Assembly: GCF_022513565.1 (NCBI RefSeq)
Contig: NZ_JAKWBE010000001.1
Location: forward strand, 248,001-312,000
Reading direction: 5' to 3'
Source: Streptomyces gilvus
Lineage (GTDB): Bacteria > Actinomycetota > Actinomycetes > Streptomycetales > Streptomycetaceae
Length of the DNA: 64,000 bases
Shown: positions 34,488 through 43,224 of the stretch, in pieces
Layout: each line of letters begins with the position of its first letter
How positions within the stretch are numbered: position 1 is the first letter of the stretch
Made by a program: the position numbers and the translations under genes
The notes under the pieces: model-generated
What the model was told of the DNA's origin: nothing
Seen by the model: only the letters and a program-made list of their open reading frames with translations
Databases searched by the model: none

Positions 34488-36518
34488 GTGAACATCACAA
34501 GAGTTCTGCCGTACGGCGTCGCGGCGGCCCTGGCGCTGCCGCTCGCCGGTCTCGGCCAGGGCACAGCGCTGGCCGCCACCGACTACCAGGCCGAGGACGC
34601 GACGATCTCCCAGGGCGCCGTCGCCACCAACCACACCGGGTACACCGGCACCGGCTTCGTCGACTACACCAACGTCAAGGGCTCCTACGTGGAGTTCACG
34701 GTGAGCGCGGCCTCGGCCGGCACCTCCGCCCTCACCCTGCGCTACGCCAACGGGACCTCCACCGACCGGCCGATGGACATCTCCGTCAACGGCACGGTCG
34801 TCGCCTCCGGGGTGTCCTTCCCGGCCACCGCCGACTGGAACACCTGGGTCACCAAGACCGTCGACCTCCCGCTGACCGCGGGCACCGACAAGATCCGGGC
34901 CACCGCCACCACCGCCAACGGCGGCCCCAACCTCGACCGCGTCAGCCTCGACGCGGCCGCCGACACCCAGGCCCCGACCCGCCCCGGACAGCCCAGCTGC
35001 TCGGACATCGGCGAGGACGCGCTGACCCTGGCCTGGGGCGCGTCCACGGACAACGTGGGAGTGAGCGCGTACGACATCTACGAGCACGGCAACAAGATCA
35101 GTGAGGCGCCGGGGAGTTCGACCTCCAAGGCGTTGACCGGGCTCACCCCGAACACCGACTACAACCTCACGGTGATCGCCCGTGACGCGGCCGGCAACAC
35201 CTCGTCCGCCAGCCCGGTCGTCGACTGCACCACCAGGCCCAGCTCCGACACCACCCCGCCGAGCAAGCCGGGCACCCTGTCCGCGAGCAACGTCACCGCC
35301 AACAGCGCCGACCTCAAGTGGGGCGCCTCGACCGACGACAAGGCGGTCGTCGCCTACGACGTGCGCAGCGACACCACCGTCTACGACACGGTCACCAGCG
35401 GCACCTCGACCACGCTCACCGGGCTCGCCTGCAACAGCCCCTACAGCCTGAACGTCGTCGCCCGGGACGCGGCCGGCAACGTCTCCGAGGCGAGCAACAC
35501 CGTCACCTTCACCACGAAGGCGTGCGCCACCGACGGCGGCGTCCCCTCCTCCATCGCCACGCTCTCCAGCGGCTGGACCATCCCCTGGGGCACCTACTGG
35601 ATGCCCGACGGCAAGACCGCCCTGGTCACCGAACGGGACGACTTCAAGGTCTGGAAGGTCACCAAGGACGGCGCCAGGACGCAGGTCGGCACCGTCCCGA
35701 ACGCCGTCACCACCAACGGCGAGGGCGGACTGCTCGGCGTCGCCGTCGACCCCAAGTGGGACACCAACCACTACGTCTACTTCATGCACACCGCCTCCGA
35801 GGGCAACCGGGTCGTGCGCATGACGTACGACGGCACCCAGCTCAGCGACTACAAGATCCTGCTCCAGGGCATCAAGAAGAACCGTTACCACAACGGCGGA
35901 CGGCTCCTGTTCGGCCCCGACGGCTACCTCTACGTCTCCACCGGCGAGGCCCAGACGCCCGACCTGGCGCAGGACAAGAACTCCCTCAACGGCAAGATCC
36001 TGCGCATGACGACCGACGGCAAACCGGCCCCCGGCAACCCGTTCGGCACCTACGTCTACAGCCTCGGCCACCGCAACCCGCAGGGCCTCGCCTTCGACCG
36101 CAACGGCCGGTTGTGGGAGGCGGAGTTCGGCAACAGCTCCAAGGACGAGCTGAACCTGATCAAGCCGGGCGCCAACTACGGCTGGCCGACCTGTGAGGGC
36201 ACCTGCAGCGTGGCCGGGATGACCAACCCCAAGGCCACCTGGAACGTCTCGGAGGCGTCCCCGAGCGGTATCGCCATCGTGCGCAACGTCGTCTACATGG
36301 CGTCCCTGCGCGGCGAACGGCTGTGGCGCATCCCGATCAACGGCGACAACGAGAGCGTGGGCACGCCGACCGCGTACTACGTGGGCACCTACGGCCGGCT
36401 GCGGACGGTCACCAAGGTTCCCGGCGCCGACCAGCTGTGGCTGTCGACCACCAACTGCGACAACAACGGCAACCAGCCCGACGGATCGGACAAGATCTTC
36501 CGGGTGAACATCAGCTAG
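34488..36518 (+). CDS. Secreted CBM-FN3-FN3-PQQ-type sugar dehydrogenase (GSDH/AA12-like)
   Basis: A 676-residue exported protein, last gene of the operon, from GTG 34488 with GAGGGGAA upstream. Signal peptide 1 to about 28. A CBM6/35-like module lies at about 29-160 (YQAEDATISQGAVATNHTGY), two fibronectin type III domains at about 166-252 and 262-347 (linked by DTTPPSKPGTLSA), then a six-bladed soluble sugar-dehydrogenase propeller at 355-676. KNRYHNGGRLLFGPDGYLYV holds the catalytic His-Asn-Gly motif, and YGWPTCEG is typical. It probably oxidises polymer-released sugars at the cell surface. The electron acceptor is unknown. Confidence 0.85.
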   Translation: MNITRVLPYGVAAALALPLAGLGQGTALAATDYQAEDATISQGAVATNHTGYTGTGFVDYTNVKGSYVEFTVSAASAGTSALTLRYANGTSTDRPMDISVNGTVVASGVSFPATADWNTWVTKTVDLPLTAGTDKIRATATTANGGPNLDRVSLDAAADTQAPTRPGQPSCSDIGEDALTLAWGASTDNVGVSAYDIYEHGNKISEAPGSSTSKALTGLTPNTDYNLTVIARDAAGNTSSASPVVDCTTRPSSDTTPPSKPGTLSASNVTANSADLKWGASTDDKAVVAYDVRSDTTVYDTVTSGTSTTLTGLACNSPYSLNVVARDAAGNVSEASNTVTFTTKACATDGGVPSSIATLSSGWTIPWGTYWMPDGKTALVTERDDFKVWKVTKDGARTQVGTVPNAVTTNGEGGLLGVAVDPKWDTNHYVYFMHTASEGNRVVRMTYDGTQLSDYKILLQGIKKNRYHNGGRLLFGPDGYLYVSTGEAQTPDLAQDKNSLNGKILRMTTDGKPAPGNPFGTYVYSLGHRNPQGLAFDRNGRLWEAEFGNSSKDELNLIKPGANYGWPTCEGTCSVAGMTNPKATWNVSEASPSGIAIVRNVVYMASLRGERLWRIPINGDNESVGTPTAYYVGTYGRLRTVTKVPGADQLWLSTTNCDNNGNQPDGSDKIFRVNIS

Positions 36519-38351
36519 TCACGCCTGGTAGAGCGCCTCGACCTCGTTGGCGTAGGCGTTCTCGATGGCCTTGCGCTTCAGCTTCAGCGAGGGGGTCAGC
36601 AGACCGTGCTCCTCGGTGAAGGGCTGGGCCAGGATACGGAACGTGCGGATCGACTCGGCCTGTGAGACCAGGGTGTTGGCGGCGACCACCGCCCGGCGCA
36701 CCTCGGTCTCCAGGTCCGGGTCGCGCACCAGTTGCTGCGGCGGCATCTGCGGTTTGCCGCGCATCGTCAGCCAGTGCTCCACTGCCTCGTGGTCGAGGGT
36801 GACGAGCGCGGCGATGTACGGCCGGTCGTTGCCGACGACGATGCACTGGCTGACCAGCGGATGGTCGCGCACCCGCTCCTCCAGCACCCCGGGGGAGACG
36901 CTCTTGCCGCCGGAGGTCACCAGGATCTCCTTCTTGCGGCCGGTGATGGTGAGATAGCCGTCGTCGTCGAGGGAGCCCAGGTCGCCGGTGGCGAGCCAGC
37001 CGTCGTGCAGGGTCTCGTCGGTGGCCTTCTGGTTGTTGAGGTAGCCCTGGAAGACGTTCGCGCCGTGCAGCCAGATCTCGCCGTCGTCCGCGATGTGCAC
37101 CGTCATGCCGGGGATGGGCTGGCCGACCGTGCCGTAGCGGGTGCGGTCGGGCGGGTTGGCGGTCGCGGCGGCCGTCGACTCGGTCAGGCCGTAGCCCTCG
37201 TAGACCGGCACGCCCGCGCCCGCGAAGAACAGACCGAGCCGCCGGTCCATCGCCGAACCGCCGGACATGGCGTTGCGGATGCGGCCGCCCATCGCGGCCC
37301 GCACCTTGGAGTAGACGAGCTTGTCGAAGAGCTGGTGCTGCATCCTCAGGCCCGCCGAGGGGCCCGGTCCGATGCCCCAGGCCTTCGCCTCGACGGCGTC
37401 GGCGTACTTCACCGCGATGTCGACCGCCTTCTCGAACGGCCCCGCCTTGCCCTCCTTCTCCGCCTTGCGCCGGGCCGAGTTGAACACCTTCTCGAAGATG
37501 TACGGCACCGCGAGGATGAAGGTCGGCTTGAACGCCTGCAGGTCCGGCAGCAGGGCGGCGGCGTTGAGCTGCGGCTGGTGGCCGAAGCGGACCCCGCCGC
37601 GGATCGCCGCGACCTCGACCATGCGGCCGAAGACGTGCGCGAGCGGCAGGAAGAGCAGCGTGGCCGCCTCGTCGCCCTTCTTGGAGTGGAACACCGGCTC
37701 CCACCGCTCGACCACGGTGTCCGCCTCGTACATGAAGTTGCCGTGGGTGATCACACAGCCCTTGGGGCGGCCGGTGGTGCCGGAGGTGTAGATGATCGTC
37801 GCGGTCGACTCGGGGGTGACGGCCTGCCGGTGGCGGTGCACCACGTCGTCCTCGATGTGCGCGCCCGCGTCGTACAGCTCCTGCACGGCGTCGGTGTCCA
37901 GCTGCCACAGCTGGTGCAGCCGCGGCAGCCGGTCGATGACGGTGGCGATCGTCATCGCGTGGTCCTCGTGCTCCACGATCGCCGCCGAGCACTCGGAGTC
38001 GTACAGCATCCAGAAGCACTGCTCGGCGGAGGACGTGGGGTAGACCGGCACCACCTGGGCGCCGATCGTCCACAGCGCGAAGTCGAACAGCGTCCACTCG
38101 TAGCGGGTGCGTGACATGATCGCGACGCGGTCGCCGAACCGGATGCCCCGGGCGAGCAGCCCCTTGGCGAGCGCCAGGACCTCGTCCCGGAACTCCGCCG
38201 AGGTCACGTCGCGCCACCGCCCCTGATCGTCCTTGCGGCCGAGCGCGATGTGCAGCGGGTCCTGCCGGGCACGCTCGAAGACGACGTCGGCCAGACCCCC
38301 TACCGGGGGTGCCAACGCCAACGGAGGGTTGGTGAACTCGCGCAAACCCAC
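36519..38351 (-). CDS. fadD: Long-chain fatty-acid--CoA ligase (AMP-forming)
   Basis: A 610-residue adenylate-forming enzyme that activates long-chain acids to acyl-CoA at the membrane. The P-loop-like IIYTSGTTGRPKGCVITHG, EGYGLTESTAAATANP and DGWLATGDLGSLDDDGYLTI motifs are intact, and the C-terminal lysine region LKLKRKAI is present. The start is GTG 38351 (VGLREFTN) with GGGAG upstream; the open frame runs further but without a start signal. Its stop codon directly adjoins the stop of the dehydrogenase gene on the other strand. Type FAA1/FAA2-like, 600-residue class. Confidence 0.9.
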   Translation of the reverse strand: MGLREFTNPPLALAPPVGGLADVVFERARQDPLHIALGRKDDQGRWRDVTSAEFRDEVLALAKGLLARGIRFGDRVAIMSRTRYEWTLFDFALWTIGAQVVPVYPTSSAEQCFWMLYDSECSAAIVEHEDHAMTIATVIDRLPRLHQLWQLDTDAVQELYDAGAHIEDDVVHRHRQAVTPESTATIIYTSGTTGRPKGCVITHGNFMYEADTVVERWEPVFHSKKGDEAATLLFLPLAHVFGRMVEVAAIRGGVRFGHQPQLNAAALLPDLQAFKPTFILAVPYIFEKVFNSARRKAEKEGKAGPFEKAVDIAVKYADAVEAKAWGIGPGPSAGLRMQHQLFDKLVYSKVRAAMGGRIRNAMSGGSAMDRRLGLFFAGAGVPVYEGYGLTESTAAATANPPDRTRYGTVGQPIPGMTVHIADDGEIWLHGANVFQGYLNNQKATDETLHDGWLATGDLGSLDDDGYLTITGRKKEILVTSGGKSVSPGVLEERVRDHPLVSQCIVVGNDRPYIAALVTLDHEAVEHWLTMRGKPQMPPQQLVRDPDLETEVRRAVVAANTLVSQAESIRTFRILAQPFTEEHGLLTPSLKLKRKAIENAYANEVEALYQA

Positions 38352-38904
38352 TCCCCGCTCCCTCGGCGCCGTGTTCGAGACTTCGCAAGCGCCGTGAAAG
38401 CTACCCCACCCGGGGGCGGGGCGGGAGGGGCGCCGAATCCGAACAACCCTCACGTACGCCCCGGTCACCGGCCGGAAAATAGCTCACATCAGGAAGGGTC
38501 GGACAGAAAACTGACGGTTGAGTAAGTTTCGGGCCCGTAATCTCCACTGAATCTGTACGACCTGCCTACGGCCTTTGACCGCAGGTCAATGGCGTCATCC
38601 GCGGTACGCCACCGCCTCTTCCCTCAGCGCCGCCGGGCCGGAATTCGTCACCCCGCCACGGCCCGGACGAGGGGCCCGGACCAGGACGACCACCTTCAGT
38701 CCCGCGGCGAACGCCGAGCGCGGCACGGCTCCGGGAAGGCTCCGCGCAGCGCCCCGGCCGCCCTGCGAGCCCGCCGCCGCAACAGCGAGCGGGGCCCGTC
38801 ATGAGGCTCGACCAGCCGCCCGCGTGCGACAGCCCGGGCACCTTCCGCTCCGGGCAGTCCAGTCGCGCCCCCGCACGGTACTTCCAGCCTCCCCAGCGGA
38901 GCGC
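38352..38904. other. 553-base gap between fadD and LysR genes
   Basis: I see no convincing gene here; short open frames on both strands lack ribosome binding sites and protein-like composition. The fadD-proximal 180 bases are relatively AT-rich and probably hold its promoter. GACCTGC (38559-38565) and GCAGGTC (38581-38587) form a 7-bp inverted repeat with a 15-nt spacer. The LysR-proximal part is GC-rich and featureless apart from the hairpin at the lysR stop. Confidence 0.5.
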
Positions 38905-38916
38905 CTACGCGCTCCG
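38897..38916 (-). terminator. Hairpin overlapping the stop codon of the LysR gene
   Basis: CGGAGCGC (38897-38904) pairs with GCGCTCCG (38909-38916) around CTAC; the minus-strand TAG stop is in the loop. It is a short but perfect stem. Confidence 0.45.
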
Positions 38917-39777
38917 GCGGCGCTGCAGGCGGTCGCCGCCCGCCAGGATCGTTGCCGCCAGGGCGTCCGCCGCGCTCTGGGACGGGCCCCGGTGGCGGCC
39001 GTGCATCAGGACGAAGTCCACCCGGCCCAGTTCCGGGAGGCCGAAGCGGTCGGGGAGCCGGACCAGGCCCGGGGGGACGAGGCCGCGGGAGTGGGCCATG
39101 ACGCCGAGGCCCGCGCGGGCCGCCGCGATCAGGGCGCTCAGACTGCCGCTGGTGCAGGCGATGCGCCAGGGCCGGCCCTGACGCTCCAGGGACTCGAAGG
39201 CGACCGCCCGGGTGATGCCCGGCGGCGGGAAGACGATCAGCGGCACCGGGCGGTCCGGGTCGAGGCGGAGCCGTTCCGCGCCGATCCACACCAGCTCGTC
39301 GTGCCAGACCAGCTCACCGCGCGGGTCCTCGGGGCGGCGCTTGGCGAGGACCAGGTCGAGCCGGCCCGCCTCCAGCTGCTCGTGGAGGGTGCCCGAGAGC
39401 TCGACGGTCAGCTCCAGGTCCACCTCGGGGTGGTCGTGCCGGAAGCCCTCCAGGATCTCCGGGAGCCGGGTCAGGACGAAGTCCTCCGAGGCGCCGAAGC
39501 GGAGCCGGCCGCGCAGCCGGGTCCCGGTGAAGAAGGCCGTCGCCTGCTCGTGGACCTCCAGGATCCGCCGGGCGAAGCCCAGCATCGCCTCGCCGTCCTC
39601 CGTCAGCTCCACGGAGTGCGTGTCGCGCGAGAACAGCTGCCGCCCGGTCGCGTCCTCGAGCCGCCGTACGTGCTGGCTCACCGTCGACTGCCGCAGCCCG
39701 AGCCGGCGCGCGGCCTGCGTGAAACTCAGGGTCTGCGCGACCGCCAGGAAGGTACGCAGGTGGGAGGGGTCGTACAT
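38905..39777 (-). CDS. LysR-family transcriptional regulator
   Basis: A 290-residue LTTR. The winged helix-turn-helix spans residues 1-60 (LRTFLAVAQTLSFTQAARRL, QSTVSQHVRRLEDATGRQLF). The substrate-binding domain follows, including LRFGASEDFVLTRLPEILEG. The start is taken as ATG 39777 (MYDPSHL); a GTG two codons earlier is possible and neither has a strong ribosome binding site. It is divergent from the SBF transporter gene, the usual arrangement for a LysR regulator and its target, so it probably controls that transporter in response to its substrate. Confidence 0.87.
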   Translation of the reverse strand: MYDPSHLRTFLAVAQTLSFTQAARRLGLRQSTVSQHVRRLEDATGRQLFSRDTHSVELTEDGEAMLGFARRILEVHEQATAFFTGTRLRGRLRFGASEDFVLTRLPEILEGFRHDHPEVDLELTVELSGTLHEQLEAGRLDLVLAKRRPEDPRGELVWHDELVWIGAERLRLDPDRPVPLIVFPPPGITRAVAFESLERQGRPWRIACTSGSLSALIAAARAGLGVMAHSRGLVPPGLVRLPDRFGLPELGRVDFVLMHGRHRGPSQSAADALAATILAGGDRLQRRRSA

Positions 39778-39917
39778 GGGCACAACGGTAGCCGGTCATC
39801 GCGATCGGCGATGACAGTCAGAGCGGTATGACGGATTCCCGATCGGCCGGAGGAGGAGGACGATGAACGGGGGGTACTCCGTGCCCCGGACAGAGCACCA
39901 GAACCTCGTAACAGCGG

Positions 39918-39944
39918 CAAGCAACGACAAGCAACGACAAGCAA
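39918..39944. repeat. Tandem 10-bp direct repeats in the LysR/SBF intergenic region
   Basis: CAAGCAACGA occurs twice head to tail (39918-39927, 39928-39937), followed by a partial third copy CAAGCAA. The repeats end 10 bases before the transporter start codon. They match one helical turn, so could be regulatory, or simply slippage. Confidence 0.45.
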
Positions 39945-39954
39945 GTGGAGCACC

Positions 39955-41019
39955 GTGAAACGCCTGCGATGGCCGAGTTGGCTGCCGATCGACCCGTACA
40001 TCCTGCTGCTGCTCGGGACGGTGGGCCTCGCGGCCCTGGTGCCGGCGCGCGGGACGGGGGCCGACGTGGCCTCGGGCGCCTCCACGGCCGCGATCGCCTT
40101 CCTCTTCTTCCTCTACGGCGCACGGCTGTCCACCCGTGAGGCGCTGGACGGGCTCAGGCACTGGCGGCTGCACGGCACGGTCCTCGCCTGCACGTTCGTG
40201 ATCTTCCCGCTGCTCGGTCTCGCCGCCCGCGGCCTGGTCCCGGTCCTGCTGACCCACCCGCTCTACCAGGGCCTGCTCTTCCTCACCCTGGTCCCCTCGA
40301 CCATCCAGTCCTCCATCGCCTTCACGTCGATCGCCCGCGGCAACGTGCCCGCCGCGATCTGCGCGGGCTCCTTCTCCTCCCTGGTCGGCATCGTCGTCAC
40401 CCCGCTGCTGGCCGCCGCCCTGCTGGGCAGCAGCGCCGGCGGGTTCTCGGCCGACTCGCTCGTCCAGATCGTGCTGCAACTGCTGGTGCCGTTCGTCGCC
40501 GGGCAGCTGCTGCGGCGCTGGATCGGCGGCTTCGTCGCCCGGCACAAGAAGGTGCTCGGCCTGGTCGACCGCGGCTCGATCCTGCTCGTCGTCTACACCG
40601 CGTTCAGCGAGGGCATGGTCCAGGGCATCTGGCACCAGGTCAGCCCCGTCCGGCTGGGCGGCCTGCTGGTCGTCGAGGCGGTGCTGCTCGCCGTGATGCT
40701 GGCCCTCACCTGGTACGGCGGCAGGGCGCTGCGCTTCGACCGGGAGGACCGCATCGCGATCCAGTTCGCCGGTTCCAAGAAGTCCCTCGCCTCCGGACTG
40801 CCCATGGCGAGCGTGCTGTTCGGGGCGCACGCCTCGCTGGCGGTGCTGCCGTTGATGCTCTTCCACCAGATGCAGCTGATGGTGTGCGCGGTGATCGCCA
40901 AGCGCCGCTCGCACGATCCCGAGGCCGCCGAGGGCGAGGGTGCCGAGGGCGAGGTCACCGCGTCCGGGTCAGCCGGACCGTCACGAACCGCGGTCGGTAC
41001 AGGGACACGTTCGCGTTGA
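39955..41019 (+). CDS. Bile acid:sodium symporter-family (SBF) transporter
   Basis: A 354-residue membrane protein with about nine to ten transmembrane segments and the SBF-family core (FLFFLYGARLSTREALDGL, LTLVPSTIQSSIAFTSIARG, GSKKSLASGLPMASVLFG). It resembles YfeH/SLC10A7-type members, which move small organic acids or unknown solutes. GTG start at 39955 with GTGGAG upstream. The last 30 residues are Glu/Gly-rich and hydrophilic. The final 65 bases overlap the end of the antisense DUF4185 gene. Control by the divergent LysR is likely. Confidence 0.87.
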   Translation: MKRLRWPSWLPIDPYILLLLGTVGLAALVPARGTGADVASGASTAAIAFLFFLYGARLSTREALDGLRHWRLHGTVLACTFVIFPLLGLAARGLVPVLLTHPLYQGLLFLTLVPSTIQSSIAFTSIARGNVPAAICAGSFSSLVGIVVTPLLAAALLGSSAGGFSADSLVQIVLQLLVPFVAGQLLRRWIGGFVARHKKVLGLVDRGSILLVVYTAFSEGMVQGIWHQVSPVRLGGLLVVEAVLLAVMLALTWYGGRALRFDREDRIAIQFAGSKKSLASGLPMASVLFGAHASLAVLPLMLFHQMQLMVCAVIAKRRSHDPEAAEGEGAEGEVTASGSAGPSRTAVGTGTRSR

Positions 41020-42196
41020 TGCTCGCCGAGGCGCCGGTCGTCTCCAGCCAGTTGACGTCGTAGCTGAGCACGAGCCGCCCGTCGCGGCTCAGTTCGGGGT
41101 GCGCCTGCGGGTTGTACGCGGCCACCCCGGACGCCGGCAGGGAGGGGCTGAAGTCCTTCGCCGGGCCGTGCCAGGGACCGGTGGGGGAGCAGGCCCAGTA
41201 GGAGGTCACGCTGGTCAGCCCGGCGGCGCCCGCGGCCATCGTGAACAGGACGTACGTACCGCCCGTGCGCAGGACCGAGAACGCGCTGCCGACCTGCGCG
41301 CCTGCCAGCGGTCTCGGCGCCGCGCCCCAGCCCGACCCGTCCCAGTACCGCCAGGCCGACGCCTCCCCGAGCCGGCCCTTCGGCACCCGGGCCACGTACG
41401 CCGAGGACGACGGCCGGGAGGCGGCCCGGCCGTCGTCGCCGCCGAACACGTACGTCCACTCGCCCCGCTCGACGAGGGTCGTGCCGAACAGGATCCGGCG
41501 GGAGGGGTCGGGGACCAGGCTCTGGTCGAGCACCTTCGCCAGCGACTCGACCCGCAGGCCGGGCAGTGACAGCGTGGCGACCTCGGTGGCGGTCGGCACG
41601 CCGTAGATCCACGGCGACTGCCCGGTCGTGCGCACCCACAGCAGCACCCGCACGACCTTCTCGGACGATCCGGGGGAGCGTGGTTCCACGCGGGCCGCGA
41701 CCGGCCAACGCCACTGGTCCTGGGCGGGGTCCGCGAAGAGCGGGGCGGGCAGCGTGCCGCGCAGCCGGCCCCCCGCGTCCATCACCACGGCCGAGTTGCG
41801 CACCAGGGGCGCGGCGGTGTCCCGCCAGGCGGAGGACTCGCCGACCGGGTTGGGCGGGCCGTGCACCTGGCCGAGATAGGTGTCCGAGAACAGCCACAGC
41901 ACCCGTCCGTCGGGCAGCCGCACCGAGTGGGTGCCGTCGCCGCCGGTCCAGTCGTCGGTGCGGGTGGCGTCGTCGCCGTAGCGGGCGAACTCACCGGTGA
42001 GCCGGTCGTCCTTCGACCATGAGGTGACTGTGTGCGGCGCGCACCCGCCGCCCTCCCGGCCGTCGTCGTCGGGCAGGGCGGTGAGCAGCACGGCCCCGAG
42101 AACCAGGGCCAGCAGCAGGCCGAGGCCGGTTCCCGTCCGCTGTCGTGCTCGTCGCTCGTCGGGCACCCAGGGGACGTTAGTGGCTGCCGACGGCAC
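40955..42196 (-). CDS. DUF4185-containing secreted or membrane-anchored protein
   Basis: A 413-residue protein. A single hydrophobic segment near residues 25-43 (LGLLLALVLGAVLLTAL) follows an Arg-rich stretch, indicating a membrane anchor or signal. The rest resembles the DUF4185 beta-propeller-like domain (LPDGRVLWLFSDTYLGQVHG, NPQAHPELSRDGRLVLSYDV, NWLETTG), related in layout to five-bladed glycosidases. The function is unknown; a carbohydrate-binding or hydrolytic role is possible. The start is uncertain: GTG 42196 gives the full frame, GTG 42166 (VPDERRARQ) is an alternative. The 3' end overlaps the SBF gene antiparallel. Confidence 0.7.
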   Translation of the reverse strand: MPSAATNVPWVPDERRARQRTGTGLGLLLALVLGAVLLTALPDDDGREGGGCAPHTVTSWSKDDRLTGEFARYGDDATRTDDWTGGDGTHSVRLPDGRVLWLFSDTYLGQVHGPPNPVGESSAWRDTAAPLVRNSAVVMDAGGRLRGTLPAPLFADPAQDQWRWPVAARVEPRSPGSSEKVVRVLLWVRTTGQSPWIYGVPTATEVATLSLPGLRVESLAKVLDQSLVPDPSRRILFGTTLVERGEWTYVFGGDDGRAASRPSSSAYVARVPKGRLGEASAWRYWDGSGWGAAPRPLAGAQVGSAFSVLRTGGTYVLFTMAAGAAGLTSVTSYWACSPTGPWHGPAKDFSPSLPASGVAAYNPQAHPELSRDGRLVLSYDVNWLETTGASASINANVSLYRPRFVTVRLTRTR

Positions 42197-42215
42197 GGTC
42201 CATGGGCCCTCGGTT

Positions 42216-43133
42216 TCAGGGCCGCAGCACCACCTTGCCCAGATTGCCCCGTGACTCGACCACCGCGTGCGCCTTCGCCGCGTCCTCGAGCGCGAACTCC
42301 CCGTGCACGACGGGCTTCACCGCGCCCTCCGCGTGCAGCCACCACAGCTCCCGCCGCCACCGCTCGTACACCTCCGGCTTCCCGCGGGCGATCCGGGCCA
42401 TCTGGAAGCCGATCACGGACTTGGCGCCCACGAGCAGGTCGAACGCCCGCACGGTCCCGCCGCCCGAGCTGTACGCCACCAGCCGCCCGCCCGGGGCCAG
42501 CGCCGCGATCGCCGGGGTCAGCAGCTCGCCGCCCACCGCGTCCAGGACGTAGTCGACGGGTTCGCCCCAGCCGTCGGCCTCGTAGACGGTCACCTCGTCG
42601 GCGCCGAGCGACCGTACGAAACCGGCCTTCCCCGGGTCCGACACCGCGCCCACCACCCGCGCGGCGCCCCGCAGCCGCGCGAGCTGGACGGCCAGGTGTC
42701 CGACGCCGCTCGCCGCCGCCGTGACCAGGGCCGCCTCGCCCGGCTCGGGGCGGGCCGCCTCCAGGGCGCCGAGGGCGACCAGGCCGCTGCGGACCAGGGC
42801 GACCGCGTCGACGACGGACCCGGTGTCCGGGACGGGCGAGGCCATGGCCTCGTGCAGCAGCGCGAAGTCGGCGTAGCCGTGCCCGAAGCACAGGCCGGTC
42901 ACCCGGTCTCCGGCGCCGAAGCGGGTGACGCCCTCGCCGGCCGCCACCACCTCCCCGGCTGTCTCGCCGCCCAGCGGAACGGGCTCGGCGGCCTCGGTGA
43001 CCTTGCGGACGACCGGGAGTGTGACGCCGACGGCCTCGCAGCGGACGAGGAGCTCACCGGGGCCGGGCGCCGGGACGGGGGTCTCCTCCACGAACAGGGG
43101 GCCGCCGGTGGACTCGTAGCGGACGCGCCGCAT
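42216..43133 (-). CDS. Zinc-binding-type dehydrogenase / NADPH:quinone oxidoreductase
   Basis: A 305-residue MDR-family protein. The N-terminal GroES-like fold (PGELLVRCEAVGVT, GGETAGEVVAAGEGVTRFGAGDRV) is followed by a Rossmann domain with VTAAASGVGHLAVQLARLRG. No catalytic-zinc cysteine pattern is present, which places it with the quinone oxidoreductases. ATG 43133 has GGAGGTG upstream. It diverges from a MarR regulator with an operator between them, so it is probably induced by electrophiles or quinones through MarR. Confidence 0.87.
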   Translation of the reverse strand: MRRVRYESTGGPLFVEETPVPAPGPGELLVRCEAVGVTLPVVRKVTEAAEPVPLGGETAGEVVAAGEGVTRFGAGDRVTGLCFGHGYADFALLHEAMASPVPDTGSVVDAVALVRSGLVALGALEAARPEPGEAALVTAAASGVGHLAVQLARLRGAARVVGAVSDPGKAGFVRSLGADEVTVYEADGWGEPVDYVLDAVGGELLTPAIAALAPGGRLVAYSSGGGTVRAFDLLVGAKSVIGFQMARIARGKPEVYERWRRELWWLHAEGAVKPVVHGEFALEDAAKAHAVVESRGNLGKVVLRP

Positions 43134-43157
43134 CACACCTCCAGGATCGCGCGGAAT

Positions 43158-43174
43158 CGTTGGGAGTCCCAACG
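43158..43174. promoter_or_regulatory. MarR operator (17-bp palindrome)
   Basis: CGTTGGGA-G-TCCCAACG is a perfect palindrome around one base, 25 bases from the oxidoreductase start codon. A second, partial match (ACTCCAACG, ending at 43202) lies near the MarR start. The arrangement fits auto-repression of both divergent genes by the adjacent MarR protein. Confidence 0.75.
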
Positions 43175-43224
43175 GTATCGCGCATTCATGGGGAACTCCA
43201 ACGAGTTTTGGCTAGGCTGCCGTC

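Noticed and set aside
38566..38841. Possible small gene on minus between fadD and lysR
   Set aside because: No ribosome binding site, Pro/Gly/Arg-rich translation and no family resemblance.
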